NCBI RefSeq assembly: GCF_000282895.1
Contig: NZ_ALBQ01000013.1
Location: 124,001-188,000, forward strand
Direction of reading: 5' to 3'
DNA: 64,000 nt
Source: Sphingomonas sp. ATCC 31555
GTDB taxonomy: Bacteria > Pseudomonadota > Alphaproteobacteria > Sphingomonadales > Sphingomonadaceae
Below are positions 1-7,109 of this stretch, one piece after another. The position numbers and the translations under genes are program-made. Positions within the stretch are counted from its first letter, which is position 1, and every line of letters starts with the position of its first letter. The notes beneath the pieces are model-generated. The model saw only the letters and a list, made by a program, of their open reading frames with translations, was not told the DNA's origin and searched no databases.

Positions 1-1
1 C

Positions 2-202
2 GCCAACCCGCACCACCGGCAGCGGAACAACAATGCGCCAGCTCGCAGCTCACAGTCGGTGGGCGTTTTCGCTACGTCGCGGGTGGTTCTGGATGATGGT
101 CGTGTGGGGAACGAGGCCCCAAAGCGACGGGGAAGACCGCCCCTCCCCCGCGTCAAGCGTCAGCTGGACACCGCCGCCGAGGAAATGCAGACTGTCCGCT
201 GA
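2..202 (+). CDS. C-terminal fragment of an unknown basic protein
   Basis: An open frame enters from the left edge and runs 66 codons to a TGA at 200-202. The visible tail is rich in Asn, Arg and Pro, with a basic stretch reading KRRGRPPLPRVKRQ that resembles an AT-hook, and it ends EEMQTVR. The stop overlaps the next possible start (TGATG), a typical coupled arrangement, which supports this being a real gene end. Function unknown; a plasmid or phage-type DNA-binding protein is only a guess. The rest of the gene lies outside the window. Confidence 0.4.
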   Translation, partial: ANPHHRQRNNNAPARSSQSVGVFATSRVVLDDGRVGNEAPKRRGRPPLPRVKRQLDTAAEEMQTVR

Positions 203-270
203 TGATGGAAAAGCTGCCGGTCCGCTCCCGCCCACTAGCGGACGCATATTTATCGGCGCATGCTGATTAG

Positions 271-435
271 ATGGCGAAGTCTGACATGCACCCTCACTGG
301 TATCTACGGCTTCTGGCAATCTGGGTATTCACGGGACCAGTGCTTTTGGTGCTCGCAAACTTCCACAACCCCCAAGGCTTCAGAGTACTGCCGTCTTTCC
401 CCCAGTGGCAGAGGGAGTTTTATCCAACTGAGTAG
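271..435 (+). CDS. Small membrane protein, 3' end cut by an IS3 element
   Basis: A frame of 54 codons begins MAKSDMHPHWYLRLLAIWVF and contains one hydrophobic segment (about residues 12-28). Its stop codon is supplied by the end of the IS3 element (TGAGTAG), so the native C-terminus was lost. Removing the element from 429-1643 would give a tail of five other residues; if the true duplication is ACTG, a longer tail would result. The same frame is open upstream from an ATG at 202, as MMEKLPVRSRPLADAYLSAHAD, and closed only by a TAG at 268-270 directly before this ATG. It could therefore be one gene carrying a nonsense codon, or two coupled micro-genes. No good ribosome binding site is seen. Function unknown. 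Confidence 0.35.
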   Translation: MAKSDMHPHWYLRLLAIWVFTGPVLLVLANFHNPQGFRVLPSFPQWQREFYPTE

Positions 436-446
436 CCCCTAGTTTT

Positions 447-1325
447 CTAGACGCTTTCCACTTTCAAAATCTGCTGCCGTTCGAACTGGATGGGCGACAG
501 CATCCCGTTCCTGACCTGCTTGCGCACCGGGTTGTAGAACATCTCGATGTAATCGAACACGTCCTGCCGGGCTTCCTGGCGGTTTTTGTACGTCCGGCGC
601 CGGATGCGCTCCCGCTTGAGCGAGGCGAAGAAGCTCTCGGCGACGGCATTGTCATGGCAGTTGCCGCGACGGCTCATCGAGTGCGCAAGATTGTGCGCGC
701 GTAGCAAGGCAGCCCAGTCCATGCTGGTGAACTGCGCGCCCTGGTCCGAATGGATCAGCACCCGGTGCCTCGGCTTGCGTCGCCACACCGCCATGTGCAG
801 CGCCTGCAGCACCACATCGGTGGTCTGCCGGCTCTGCATCGACCAACCGACCACGCGGCGGGAATACAGGTCGATCACGACCGCCAGATAGGCGAAGCCT
901 TCTAGGGTGCGAATGTAGGTGATGTCTGTCACCCAGGCCCGGTCTGGCGCAGCCACGTCGAACTGGCGGTCCAGCGTGTTGTCGACCGCCAGGGACGGCT
1001 TGCCGCCATGGCTGCCGGGTCTGCGCTTATAGCCGATCTGCGCCTTGATGCCCGCCAGTCTGGTCAATCTGGCAACCCGGTTCGGGCAGCAGGTCTCGCC
1101 ATGATCCAACAGGTCGTCGTGCAGCTTGCGGTAGCCATAGACCTTGCCGCTGTCGTTCCATGCCTGCCGGAGCAACTCCGTCTGCCGAGTATCTTCCCGA
1201 GCCCGCTGACTCAGCGGGCTCTTTTGCCACAAAAGCCACTTGGCTGCACGGCGAGGCACCGGCACATCGCCCGCACGCCAAAACGATCGCGATGCTCGGC
1301 AATGAACGCGTATCTCACTTTGCAT
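447..1325 (-). CDS. IS3-family transposase OrfB (DDE integrase core)
   Basis: This is the catalytic subunit of the IS3 element. An N-terminal HTH_21-like region reads YGYRKLHDDL, followed by an rve integrase core. The catalytic triad is visible as D in WVTDITYI, D in HSDQGAQF and E in NAVAESFFASLK. The expected protein is an OrfAB fusion made by -1 frameshifting in the A7 tract at 1348-1354, so the start shown here is only where the frame opens a Met codon. It overlaps orfA by 11 bases. Length and motifs are complete, with no internal stops. Confidence 0.9.
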   Translation of the reverse strand: MQSEIRVHCRASRSFWRAGDVPVPRRAAKWLLWQKSPLSQRAREDTRQTELLRQAWNDSGKVYGYRKLHDDLLDHGETCCPNRVARLTRLAGIKAQIGYKRRPGSHGGKPSLAVDNTLDRQFDVAAPDRAWVTDITYIRTLEGFAYLAVVIDLYSRRVVGWSMQSRQTTDVVLQALHMAVWRRKPRHRVLIHSDQGAQFTSMDWAALLRAHNLAHSMSRRGNCHDNAVAESFFASLKRERIRRRTYKNRQEARQDVFDYIEMFYNPVRKQVRNGMLSPIQFERQQILKVESV

Positions 1326-1587
1326 CCCGAGCGAAATACGCGGTGGCTTTTTTTAGGATGTCGCGCTCCTCGGTCACCCGGGCCAGTTCGCGCTTCAGCT
1401 GGCGGATCTCGGCATCCTTGCCGGCATCGCCTGACACCACCTTCGCCAGTTGCCGCTTCCAAGCATAAAGCGAGTGCTGGCTGACGCCGAGACGCTGCGA
1501 AACCTCCGCTACCGGATACCCGCGCTCGGTAATCTGAGCCACCGCATCACGCTTGAATTCATCGCTGAAATTGGGCTTCCCCATCAT
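1315..1587 (-). CDS. IS3-family transposase OrfA (HTH)
   Basis: A 90-residue protein with an N-terminal helix-turn-helix of the IS3/IS911 type (EFKRDAVAQITERGYPVAEV, then RLGVSQHSLYAWKRQL) and a C-terminal leucine-zipper-like coiled coil (EIRQLKRELARVTEERDILK) as used for multimerisation. It binds the element's ends and acts as the N-terminal half of the OrfAB transposase after frameshifting. Alone it normally represses or modulates transposition. Confidence 0.88.
   Translation of the reverse strand: MMGKPNFSDEFKRDAVAQITERGYPVAEVSQRLGVSQHSLYAWKRQLAKVVSGDAGKDAEIRQLKRELARVTEERDILKKATAYFARDAK
1348..1354 (-). other. Programmed -1 frameshift tract of the IS3 element
   Basis: On the minus strand the codons ...ATC CTA AAA AAA GCC... 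contain a run of seven A, the canonical A-AAA-AAG slippery site. It lies in orfA about 12 codons before its stop, upstream of the orfB frame. Slippage by -1 here would make the OrfAB fusion transposase. Confidence 0.75.
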
Positions 1588-1796
1588 CGCCTCCTGGCCT
1601 CAAAATTAGGATCCAAGGCGTCCAGAAATCTAGGGGCTACTCACTGTGCGGCAGGACTATAAGTCCACAACTAATATAGCAATTTTATCAGCTTGTCTCG
1701 ATTTCACATCTTCCTTGCACAAGGGGCCAAAATTAATTATGTCCATGTTGATCCGTTGTTAGACTAAGTCGTGCGCTTCTGTTCATGGAGGTCGGT

Positions 1797-2018
1797 TTGA
1801 AGAAAATGATCGCTGCGCTAGCAGTTTTGACCCTCATTGCTCCTGCAACGTCTTCAGCGCAGTCACTGATTAACAGCCCACTCTGGAAATCCTGCAAGGT
1901 ACAAGAGCAGATTGCCTACGATTCGTGTATGAAGGATCGAGGATTCACGGCAAGAGATTCTGAGGTTTGTAGAGGGCTGGCAAGCGCAGAATTCTGGACC
2001 TGCCTAATTCCAATTTAA
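1797..2018 (+). CDS. Small secreted cysteine-containing protein, unknown
   Basis: A 73-residue protein with a clear signal peptide: KK near the N-terminus, hydrophobic core MIAALAVLTLIAPA, cleavage expected after TSSA. The mature part is about 50 residues with four cysteines (SCKVQ, DSCMK, VCRG, WTCLI), which could form two disulfides in the periplasm. I prefer the TTG at 1797 because GGAGG at 1787-1791 sits 5 bases upstream. An ATG at 1785 in the same frame overlaps that site, and the ATG at 1806 is too far from it. The surrounding DNA is less GC-rich than the rest of the window, which suggests transfer. Function not recognised. Confidence 0.6.
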   Translation: MKKMIAALAVLTLIAPATSSAQSLINSPLWKSCKVQEQIAYDSCMKDRGFTARDSEVCRGLASAEFWTCLIPI

Positions 2019-2109
2019 GAATCGGTTCTTGAAAAGCATCCTTCGAGATAATCTTGGGCGAGGCTCTCAGTCTGTAATTTTCAATAATTAATTGGATGTG
2101 ATGTAGGCT

Positions 2110-2940
2110 CTATGGGCCATTTTCACCTAGCATGTATTGAACGATACTTTGCTTCTTCATGCTACCTGGTAGATCGCTGCGGCCTGCATACAAGCCCTTG
2201 AGATAACCAAGATCGAACTTCGTCAGAGTGCGCGGCGCATTTTTATCATCATCTGGCGTGAAGAGTGCTAAAATCGAAGCATCGCTTGCGCGACCGTGCA
2301 ATCGCACTCCTCCCAAAGCCCTCATCGCGGCATAATCGGCCATCTGCTGCAAATCTCGGCCTGATGACGCGCTCCTGTCGATGAAGACAGTGGCGCTAAT
2401 AACCTCAAGACGGATCGGGGACGAAAGCCTTGAGATGGCCGTTCCTCGCATCATCGGAGGTTGATCAGGTGAGTAATATGGCCGCTCACCATCGCGCCCC
2501 CGAAGCTCCACCTCACTCCAGGACCGCGCACTTCCAGGCTCCGCCACAATCCTGTCTATATCTCGCAGCGTCTGCCCCTTTAGTGCACCCGAATTCGCGC
2601 GCGCCAATTGGCGAACCGCCTCTCGACTGTCTTCAACGAACGCCACCAGGAGATTGGGCGAGCAACCCGCCTCACCAGTGCGCAGCCCCAGCGACGCTGC
2701 GATGTTGCTAATTCTATCAACAACAGTCTGGCCCGCTGCTTGAGGCTGGCCAAAAGTAGCGACACAAACTGAACCTGAGAACCGCGCCAACGGCCGATCG
2801 CCAAACTCTGGCTCCGTTACGCGCTCGATATATCGACGAGCTTTGTGTGCCTCGTCGCCCTTCTCAGATGTTACTAAGATATCTTGATCGCGGCGAAACG
2901 CTGCAGCTTGAACCAAGAATAACGCGAGCCCCACCAGCAT
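2110..2940 (-). CDS. Conserved sphingomonad secreted protein, unknown function
   Basis: A 276-residue protein starting MLVGLALFLVQAAAF, a short signal peptide. Landmarks resemble a family I recall from many sphingomonads: SVCVATFG near the start, ASLGLRTGEAGCSPNLLVAFV in the middle, IFIDR-like TVFIDRSASSGRDLQQMADY, and DLGYLKGLY near the end. The family has no known function and is presumed periplasmic. A frame extends 27 codons further upstream, but that would run into the IS at 3008, so the ATG at 2940 is preferred. The IS end lies only about 67 bases upstream of this start and has probably replaced or altered its promoter. Confidence 0.65.
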   Translation of the reverse strand: MLVGLALFLVQAAAFRRDQDILVTSEKGDEAHKARRYIERVTEPEFGDRPLARFSGSVCVATFGQPQAAGQTVVDRISNIAASLGLRTGEAGCSPNLLVAFVEDSREAVRQLARANSGALKGQTLRDIDRIVAEPGSARSWSEVELRGRDGERPYYSPDQPPMMRGTAISRLSSPIRLEVISATVFIDRSASSGRDLQQMADYAAMRALGGVRLHGRASDASILALFTPDDDKNAPRTLTKFDLGYLKGLYAGRSDLPGSMKKQSIVQYMLGENGP

Positions 2941-3007
2941 TTTCGAGACCCCGTAACTCCGACAGCAATAAGCGGTGCTTATACTATGGTCGTCCCGCTT
3001 GCAATTA

Positions 3008-3857
3008 GGCCGTGTTGACAAAGTGGATTTCCAACCGGCCTGATCTCTGATTCAAGGCTGCTCTTTCTGGGGAGCGGCAATGGCGCGTGGCGATCTGACG
3101 GACGAAGAATGGGCGGTGCTCGAAGGTCTGCTGCCGTCGGAGCGCGGCCGAAAGGCGCGGCCCTCCCATGACAACCGGCGATTTCTGAACGGCATGCTGC
3201 ATGTGCTGCGGGTCGGCTGTCCCTGGCGCGACATGCACGAGCGTTACGGCAAGTGGAACTCGGTCTATGTGCGGTTCCGGCGTTGGGCGGAACAGGGGGT
3301 CTGGGATGCGATGCTGGCAACGCTGGTCGAGTTCGGGCTGACCGACGACTGGCAGCACATGATCGACAGCACCACGGTTCGCGGCCATGTTTCGGCAGCG
3401 GGCGCTAAAGGGGGACTCATAAGGAGGCTTTTGGTCGATCACGCGGCGGCTTTACGTGCAAAGTCCACGCCCGCTGTGACAATCAAGGACGCCCTCTCGG
3501 CTTCCTCCTGACCAGCGGCGAAGCGTCGGATTACGCCGCTGTCGAGGACCTCATGGCGCTGCCGGTCAACAATCCCAACGCGCTGCTGGCCGACAAAGGC
3601 TATGACGGCGATGCGGTCCGGGAGAACCTGTTGATCCGCGGTATCCTGCCGATCATCCCGCCAAAGGCCAACCGGCGCGAACCCATCGCTTGCGACTTCC
3701 GTCGATACCGGGACCGGAACCGCATCGAGCGCATGTTCGGGCACCTCAAGCATCAACGCCGCATTGCGACCCGCTACGACAAAACTGCGCTGTCGTTCGC
3801 CAGCTTCCTCAATCTCGCCGCCATCCGCCGGTGGCTGCTCAACTTGTCAACAGGACC
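3008..3857 (+). mobile_element. IS5-family (IS427-type) insertion sequence, complete
   Basis: An 850-bp element with terminal inverted repeats of the form GGNCNTGTTGACAA: GGCCGTGTTGACAA on the left, and GGTCCTGTTGACAA as the reverse complement on the right. It is flanked by the dinucleotide TA on both sides (3006-3007 and 3858-3859), the expected small target duplication of this group. It holds one transposase gene split into two frames. It landed between a secreted-protein gene on the left and a decayed IS481-type transposase on the right, where the duplicated TA is part of that gene's stop codon. Confidence 0.85.
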
Positions 3858-3885
3858 TAGGTATTCAGCCCCAGCATCTGGTTGA
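3080..3885 (+). CDS. IS5/IS427-type transposase, read through a -1 frameshift
   Basis: The N-terminal part (3080-3511) begins MARGDLTDEEWAVLEGLLPS and contains the DUF4096-like segment CPWRDMHERYGKWNSVYVRF and the first catalytic Asp in MIDSTTVRGH. The C-terminal part lies in the -1 frame from about 3415: THKEAFGRSRGGFTCKVH, then LLADKGYDGD (second Asp), then YRDRNRIERMFGHLKHQRRI (catalytic Glu). The join is at AAAGGGGGA (3408-3416), where re-reading one G restores the full DDE protein. Such split genes are usual in this IS group. No stop lies inside the element, so translation ends 28 bases beyond its right end. Confidence 0.82.
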
Positions 3886-4290
3886 TCGGATCGGAGATGA
3901 GCCGTTCTGGCTCTGACGTGCATAACTTGAAGATGTACTATAGGTTCGAGGCGGGCGAGCGTCGTGGGCCGGCGGGCAAATTTATCAGCGGCCATGAGGT
4001 GGCAAGATGCGTTCGGAGCTGGTCGAGGTATTCGTAGCTGACTCGTTTGACTGTGGCTCCTTGATGAAGCCGACCGGATAGCGCTTGAAGCGTTGCCGCT
4101 TCGGCTTGTCACCTTTACCATCCGACAGGCGGGGAAATCCCGTGCCGCTTTTAGTCATCGGTGCAGCGCCGAGCGGGTCAGGTTTGTGGTGACGGCTGCA
4201 ACGCACGAAGACAGTAGTCCAGCGACGGCAAGGTGTTTTCGCGGCAGTCGACGAGGATTGCATCCCAGCCTCGCACCAGGTTGTGGAATG
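3857..4290 (-). pseudogene. Decayed IS481-type transposase
   Basis: Reading the minus strand in shifting frames recovers conserved pieces of the IS481-type integrase family in order. From upstream these are LPSLDDCLRALQP, LTRSALHR, RLSDGKGDKPKRQRFKRYPV, then a jump to IKD/ATVKRVSYEYLDQLRTHLA, and finally CTSEPERLISDPINQMLGLN and the stop. Between KRYPVG and the IKDATVKR block about 120 residues are missing, including the catalytic core. Several frameshifts and an in-frame TAG are present. The stop codon at the 3' end is formed with the TA target site of the neighbouring IS. The 5' limit near 4290 is approximate. Confidence 0.7.
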
Positions 4291-4598
4291 AGGAGGCCTT
4301 TGGTCTAACTTCAAGTCCTAGACAATCGTTCACTCATCCCACTTCGCCGTCTTCAGGCTGATGCCCCGCGCGCAACTCGGCATCGCCAGCGAAACCCGCG
4401 ACGCTGTATTGCGGGTGGGACGGCGTGCATGGTCGTAGCGCACCCGCTGCGAACCTGTGCCATGCGCCTTGCTTCCATTCCAACGAGCGGATCGCACAGT
4501 CAAATTGCGTCATTCAACACCTAAACGAATCGTCTAGCGACACAGGATGCGCGCGATGGCATATGGGTTTCGGCGGCCTTCGGCGAGGAAACACGAAC
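4291..4598. other. Intergenic stretch before the lipase gene
   Basis: No convincing gene is visible. The first part has no recognisable coding signal and may be further remnant DNA. The second part is the promoter region of the lipase-like gene and contains the dyad listed at 4521-4537. A frame in phase with the lipase gene is open from 4425, but its composition before 4599 is unlike protein of this family. Confidence 0.5.
4521..4537 (+). promoter_or_regulatory. T3SS dyad box, copy A
   Basis: CTAAACGAATCGTCTAG, an imperfect inverted repeat (CTAAACG, spacer AAT, CGTCTAG; six of seven arm positions pair). It ends 61 bp before the lipase-like gene's ATG. The same 17-bp pattern precedes three other genes of the island. 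Conserved positions in all four are CTAA, CGA, CG and the final AG. A dyad of this size fits a dimeric LuxR/NarL-type regulator; binding is inferred. Confidence 0.6.
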
Positions 4599-5522
4599 AT
4601 GATGTCGGCAGCTGACCAGCTCTCGCGATCCACCGGAACCGCGTCTTCCTCGGCGATCTCGACCTCGCGGCAACTCGCCGCGAACGACGACTTCCAGGCG
4701 CGTCACCTGCCCCCGCGTGAGCTGCTTGCCTGGCAGCAGCCCGTGCCGCCGGTTCCGCTCGTCCGCAGTGAAGCCCCACAGGCCGCGGTCGAACGAACCG
4801 GCGGACCTTCCACCATCGACGTCGCGGCGATGGCGGCGGACGTCTACAACGACCTCCCCGCCCCGCCGGCCGACTACCGCGTCGCGAGCAGCGACGATCT
4901 GGCCCGGCTCGGCCTGCGCGCCGAGGACCTGACCTCGCCGCAGAGCAGCTTTCGCGCCCGCGTCTATGTCGCGGAGGGCGATGGCGGTCCCAATTATGTC
5001 GTGAGCTTCCGCGGTACTACGGACGGCAGCGACTGGAAGGCAAATGCCCAGCAGGGCGTCGGCCTGCCCTCGGACCAATATACCCGCGCGCTGCTGATCG
5101 CAAAGGCGCTTGGCCGACATCCGGACGTACAGGTGACGATCACCGGCCACTCGCTCGGCGGTGGCCTTGCCTCGGCGGCGGCACTCGCCAGCGGACGCGA
5201 CGCGCAGACCTTCAACGCTGCCGGGCTCAGCGGTGCGACAATCCGCCAAGCCGGCACGATCAGGGGTGATGCGCCTGCGCCGAAGATTGCCGCCTTCTAC
5301 GTCCGCGGAGAGGTCCTCTCGGCGATCCAGGATGGCGGCGATCGGGTTGCCGGTGCGATCCTGGGCGGCATTCCCGGCGCGATCTTCGCCGATGCGCCCG
5401 AAGCCTATGGCACACGCATCCCGCTCGACGCCAGGCAGCCCGCCGGACAGCATTGGTTTCAGGATACGCCGGTTGCCCGGCACGGGATGGACTGGGTGCA
5501 AAGCAGCCTGGACGCGCATTGA
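4599..5522 (+). CDS. Lipase (class 3)-like protein, candidate T3SS effector
   Basis: A 307-residue protein. The first 40 residues are Ser/Thr/Ala-rich and probably disordered, with no Sec signal, as is usual for type III substrates. An alpha/beta-hydrolase domain follows: YVVSFRGTTDGSDWKANAQQ (oxyanion/strand region), then the nucleophile elbow TGHSLGGGLAS with Ser185, and a C-terminal HWFQ..VARHG region that may give the catalytic His. The family hydrolyses lipid esters; the substrate here is unknown. The start MMSAADQ at 4599 is chosen because GAGG lies upstream and the longer frame looks non-coding. Box A lies 61 bp upstream, and an ankyrin lipoprotein gene follows after 34 bp, so the two are probably co-transcribed. 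Effector status is inference. Confidence 0.75.
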   Translation: MMSAADQLSRSTGTASSSAISTSRQLAANDDFQARHLPPRELLAWQQPVPPVPLVRSEAPQAAVERTGGPSTIDVAAMAADVYNDLPAPPADYRVASSDDLARLGLRAEDLTSPQSSFRARVYVAEGDGGPNYVVSFRGTTDGSDWKANAQQGVGLPSDQYTRALLIAKALGRHPDVQVTITGHSLGGGLASAAALASGRDAQTFNAAGLSGATIRQAGTIRGDAPAPKIAAFYVRGEVLSAIQDGGDRVAGAILGGIPGAIFADAPEAYGTRIPLDARQPAGQHWFQDTPVARHGMDWVQSSLDAH

Positions 5523-5556
5523 CCCGGGGCTGCCCCACTCCCTACAGCATGGCCTT

Positions 5557-6483
5557 GTGAACCGCCGCATCCGCATCCGCATGCTCGCCGCGCTGGTGCT
5601 GGCGGCCGTCCCGATCGGAGGATGCATGGCCACCGCGCCTTCCTGCTACACCAAGCGCGCCGCGGTGGTACTGCCCGATCGCACTCGCGTCCTTGCGCAT
5701 CTGAACAACGGCGCGGCCGGTCGCGCGCTGGCAGAGGCGATCCTCGACGGCCGCGTCCGGGATGCGGAGGCAATGCTTGCGCGCGATCCGCGCCTGATCG
5801 CTACCGCCGTGACAGACGATCCCAATGTTCCCCAGCCACCCGCCGGCCAATATGGCGACCTGCTGACCTTCGCGGTCTCCCGCTGCAATGCCGATGCGGT
5901 GACGATGCTGTTCGCCGCGGGCATGCCAAAGGACGGCGTGAAGCCCGGCGCGGCGCTATCGCTGGCCATTCTCGCGGACAGCCCGGCGATGGCAGAGCAA
6001 CTTCTCTCTGCCGGCGCATCGCCCGATCCGCAGGCACGCGGCGGCGAGGACCCGATGCGCAGCGCGATTGCCTTCGGTCACATAGGCGGTGTGATGACCT
6101 TGCTTCGCCACGGTGCCGATCCCCGCTGGACCGACCGCTTTGGCATCGACCATGTCCGAATGGCGGTGGACGCCGAACAGGCGGAGATTGCCGAACTGCT
6201 GGTCCAGAAGGGCGGCACGCTGTGGAGCATTGCCGACGACGGCAGCATGGCGGCGCATGCGCTGCTCGATACGCCGGTCATCTTCACCAGCCCGGAAATG
6301 CTCGCCGCCCGCGACCGGCTGCGGGAACGCGCGCGCAATGCGAACATCGCCTGGCCGCCGCCCGATCGCGCGGAAGTGCGTCGGCAAGTGGCAGGCGGGG
6401 CGTGGCCGACGGCCGACATGGCAAAAGCCGGGATGACCGTGGCACCGGCAGTGCTTGCGCGGATACAGGCTGGAATCCGCTAG
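5557..6483 (+). CDS. Ankyrin-repeat lipoprotein, possible lipase immunity protein
   Basis: About 308 residues from a GTG at 5557; an ATG at 5581 is an alternative start. The N-terminus is a lipoprotein signal, RMLAALVLAAVPIGGCMATA, with a lipobox ending at Cys. The rest is alpha-helical repeats of ankyrin type: LLTFAVSRCNADAVTMLFAA, then SLAILADSPAMAEQLLSAGA, SAIAFGHIGGVMTLLRHGAD and HVRMAVDAEQAEIAELLVQK. It is predicted to be anchored in the envelope. It follows the lipase-like gene directly. Known secreted lipase toxins of other systems often have an envelope-located partner, some with ankyrin or similar repeats, so a protective role is plausible but unproven. It could equally be an unrelated scaffold lipoprotein. 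Confidence 0.75.
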   Translation: MNRRIRIRMLAALVLAAVPIGGCMATAPSCYTKRAAVVLPDRTRVLAHLNNGAAGRALAEAILDGRVRDAEAMLARDPRLIATAVTDDPNVPQPPAGQYGDLLTFAVSRCNADAVTMLFAAGMPKDGVKPGAALSLAILADSPAMAEQLLSAGASPDPQARGGEDPMRSAIAFGHIGGVMTLLRHGADPRWTDRFGIDHVRMAVDAEQAEIAELLVQKGGTLWSIADDGSMAAHALLDTPVIFTSPEMLAARDRLRERARNANIAWPPPDRAEVRRQVAGGAWPTADMAKAGMTVAPAVLARIQAGIR

Positions 6484-6546
6484 CACGCCGTACGGTTGGC
6501 GACACGCAGAAGGTGCTTGGCCGAACCCGCCTCCGCGGAGCACCGC

Positions 6547-6563
6547 CTAAGCGATTCGTGGAG
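6547..6563 (+). promoter_or_regulatory. T3SS dyad box, copy B
   Basis: CTAAGCGATTCGTGGAG, ending 64 bp before the ATG at 6628. The arms pair less well (four of seven), but the sequence matches copy C at 15 of 17 positions, and the match continues beyond it as CGCGC. Confidence 0.58.
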
Positions 6564-6627
6564 CGCGCAGCGGGTGGCGAGCCGCTATCTATGCCGGCAT
6601 GTTCCCTTGCACGGACAAGATTCGGCG

Positions 6628-7098
6628 ATGACCCAGCCCATCGGAATAGGCGGCCCCCACCTGCATGCTATCGGTGCCATCGGCGCGGACGGCACTAAGC
6701 CCGAGCCGCTCGCCGCCCAGGCGATGAAGGTGCTGAGCAATCGCGTCGCCGACACCATGATCCGCGAATTGGGGCTGGTGCAAGGCGGGCAAGCGCCGCT
6801 GCGCGCCGGGGGAGCCTATGGCACAGAGGGCGTAGCACAGGACTTGGCATCAGCGTTGGCGGCCAGCCCGGCCGATGCAGGCCGCCTATCGCGAGCGCTG
6901 AACGAGTTCACCAGCGAAGTGGCGGTGCTGGTCGCGGCAAGGCCGACCAGCGAGGTGCTCGATCGGATCTCGAGCCTAGGGGACGCGCTGCCCGCTCTAA
7001 CCGGCCATCCGACTAAAACCGAAACCGACCGAGCGCTGAAGACGATCTATTCCACCATCGCGCTACTTCGCGAGGATCCCAACAACCGGGTGCGCTGA
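6628..7098 (+). CDS. Unknown T3SS-island protein (156 aa)
   Basis: A 156-residue soluble protein starting MTQPIGIGGPHLHAIG, with a Gly-rich N-terminus and an otherwise mostly helical, Ala/Leu-rich sequence (DRALKTIYSTIALLREDPN near the end). It has no signal peptide, membrane segment or motif that I recognise. Box B upstream and its place between the lipase pair and the convergent sctP gene mark it as part of the T3SS regulon. It could be a secreted component, a chaperone or an effector; the N-terminus without a Sec signal would allow export by the T3SS. Its stop lies 11 bp from the end of sctP. Confidence 0.65.
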   Translation: MTQPIGIGGPHLHAIGAIGADGTKPEPLAAQAMKVLSNRVADTMIRELGLVQGGQAPLRAGGAYGTEGVAQDLASALAASPADAGRLSRALNEFTSEVAVLVAARPTSEVLDRISSLGDALPALTGHPTKTETDRALKTIYSTIALLREDPNNRVR

Positions 7099-7109
7099 GC
7101 GATGCGACC

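Larger units (their letters stand above)
429..1643 (-). mobile_element. IS3-family insertion sequence, complete
   Basis: A 1215-bp element bounded by imperfect terminal inverted repeats of about 26 bp. The left end begins TGAGTAGCCCCTAG, and the reverse complement of the right end begins identically, with two mismatches in the next 12 bases. It carries overlapping orfA and orfB on the minus strand with a slippery A7 tract, the standard IS3 arrangement. With TG...CA ends, no target duplication is visible (AAC against CTG). The sequence ACTG does occur just across both ends, so the exact boundary could be two bases different. It appears intact and probably mobile. It interrupts the end of a small membrane-protein frame. 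Confidence 0.9.

Noticed and set aside
427..1646. ACTG as target duplication of the IS3 element
   Set aside because: It would require asymmetric ends two bases inside the TG...CA termini. The symmetric TGAGTAG/CTACTCA ends are more typical of the family, so no duplication is claimed.
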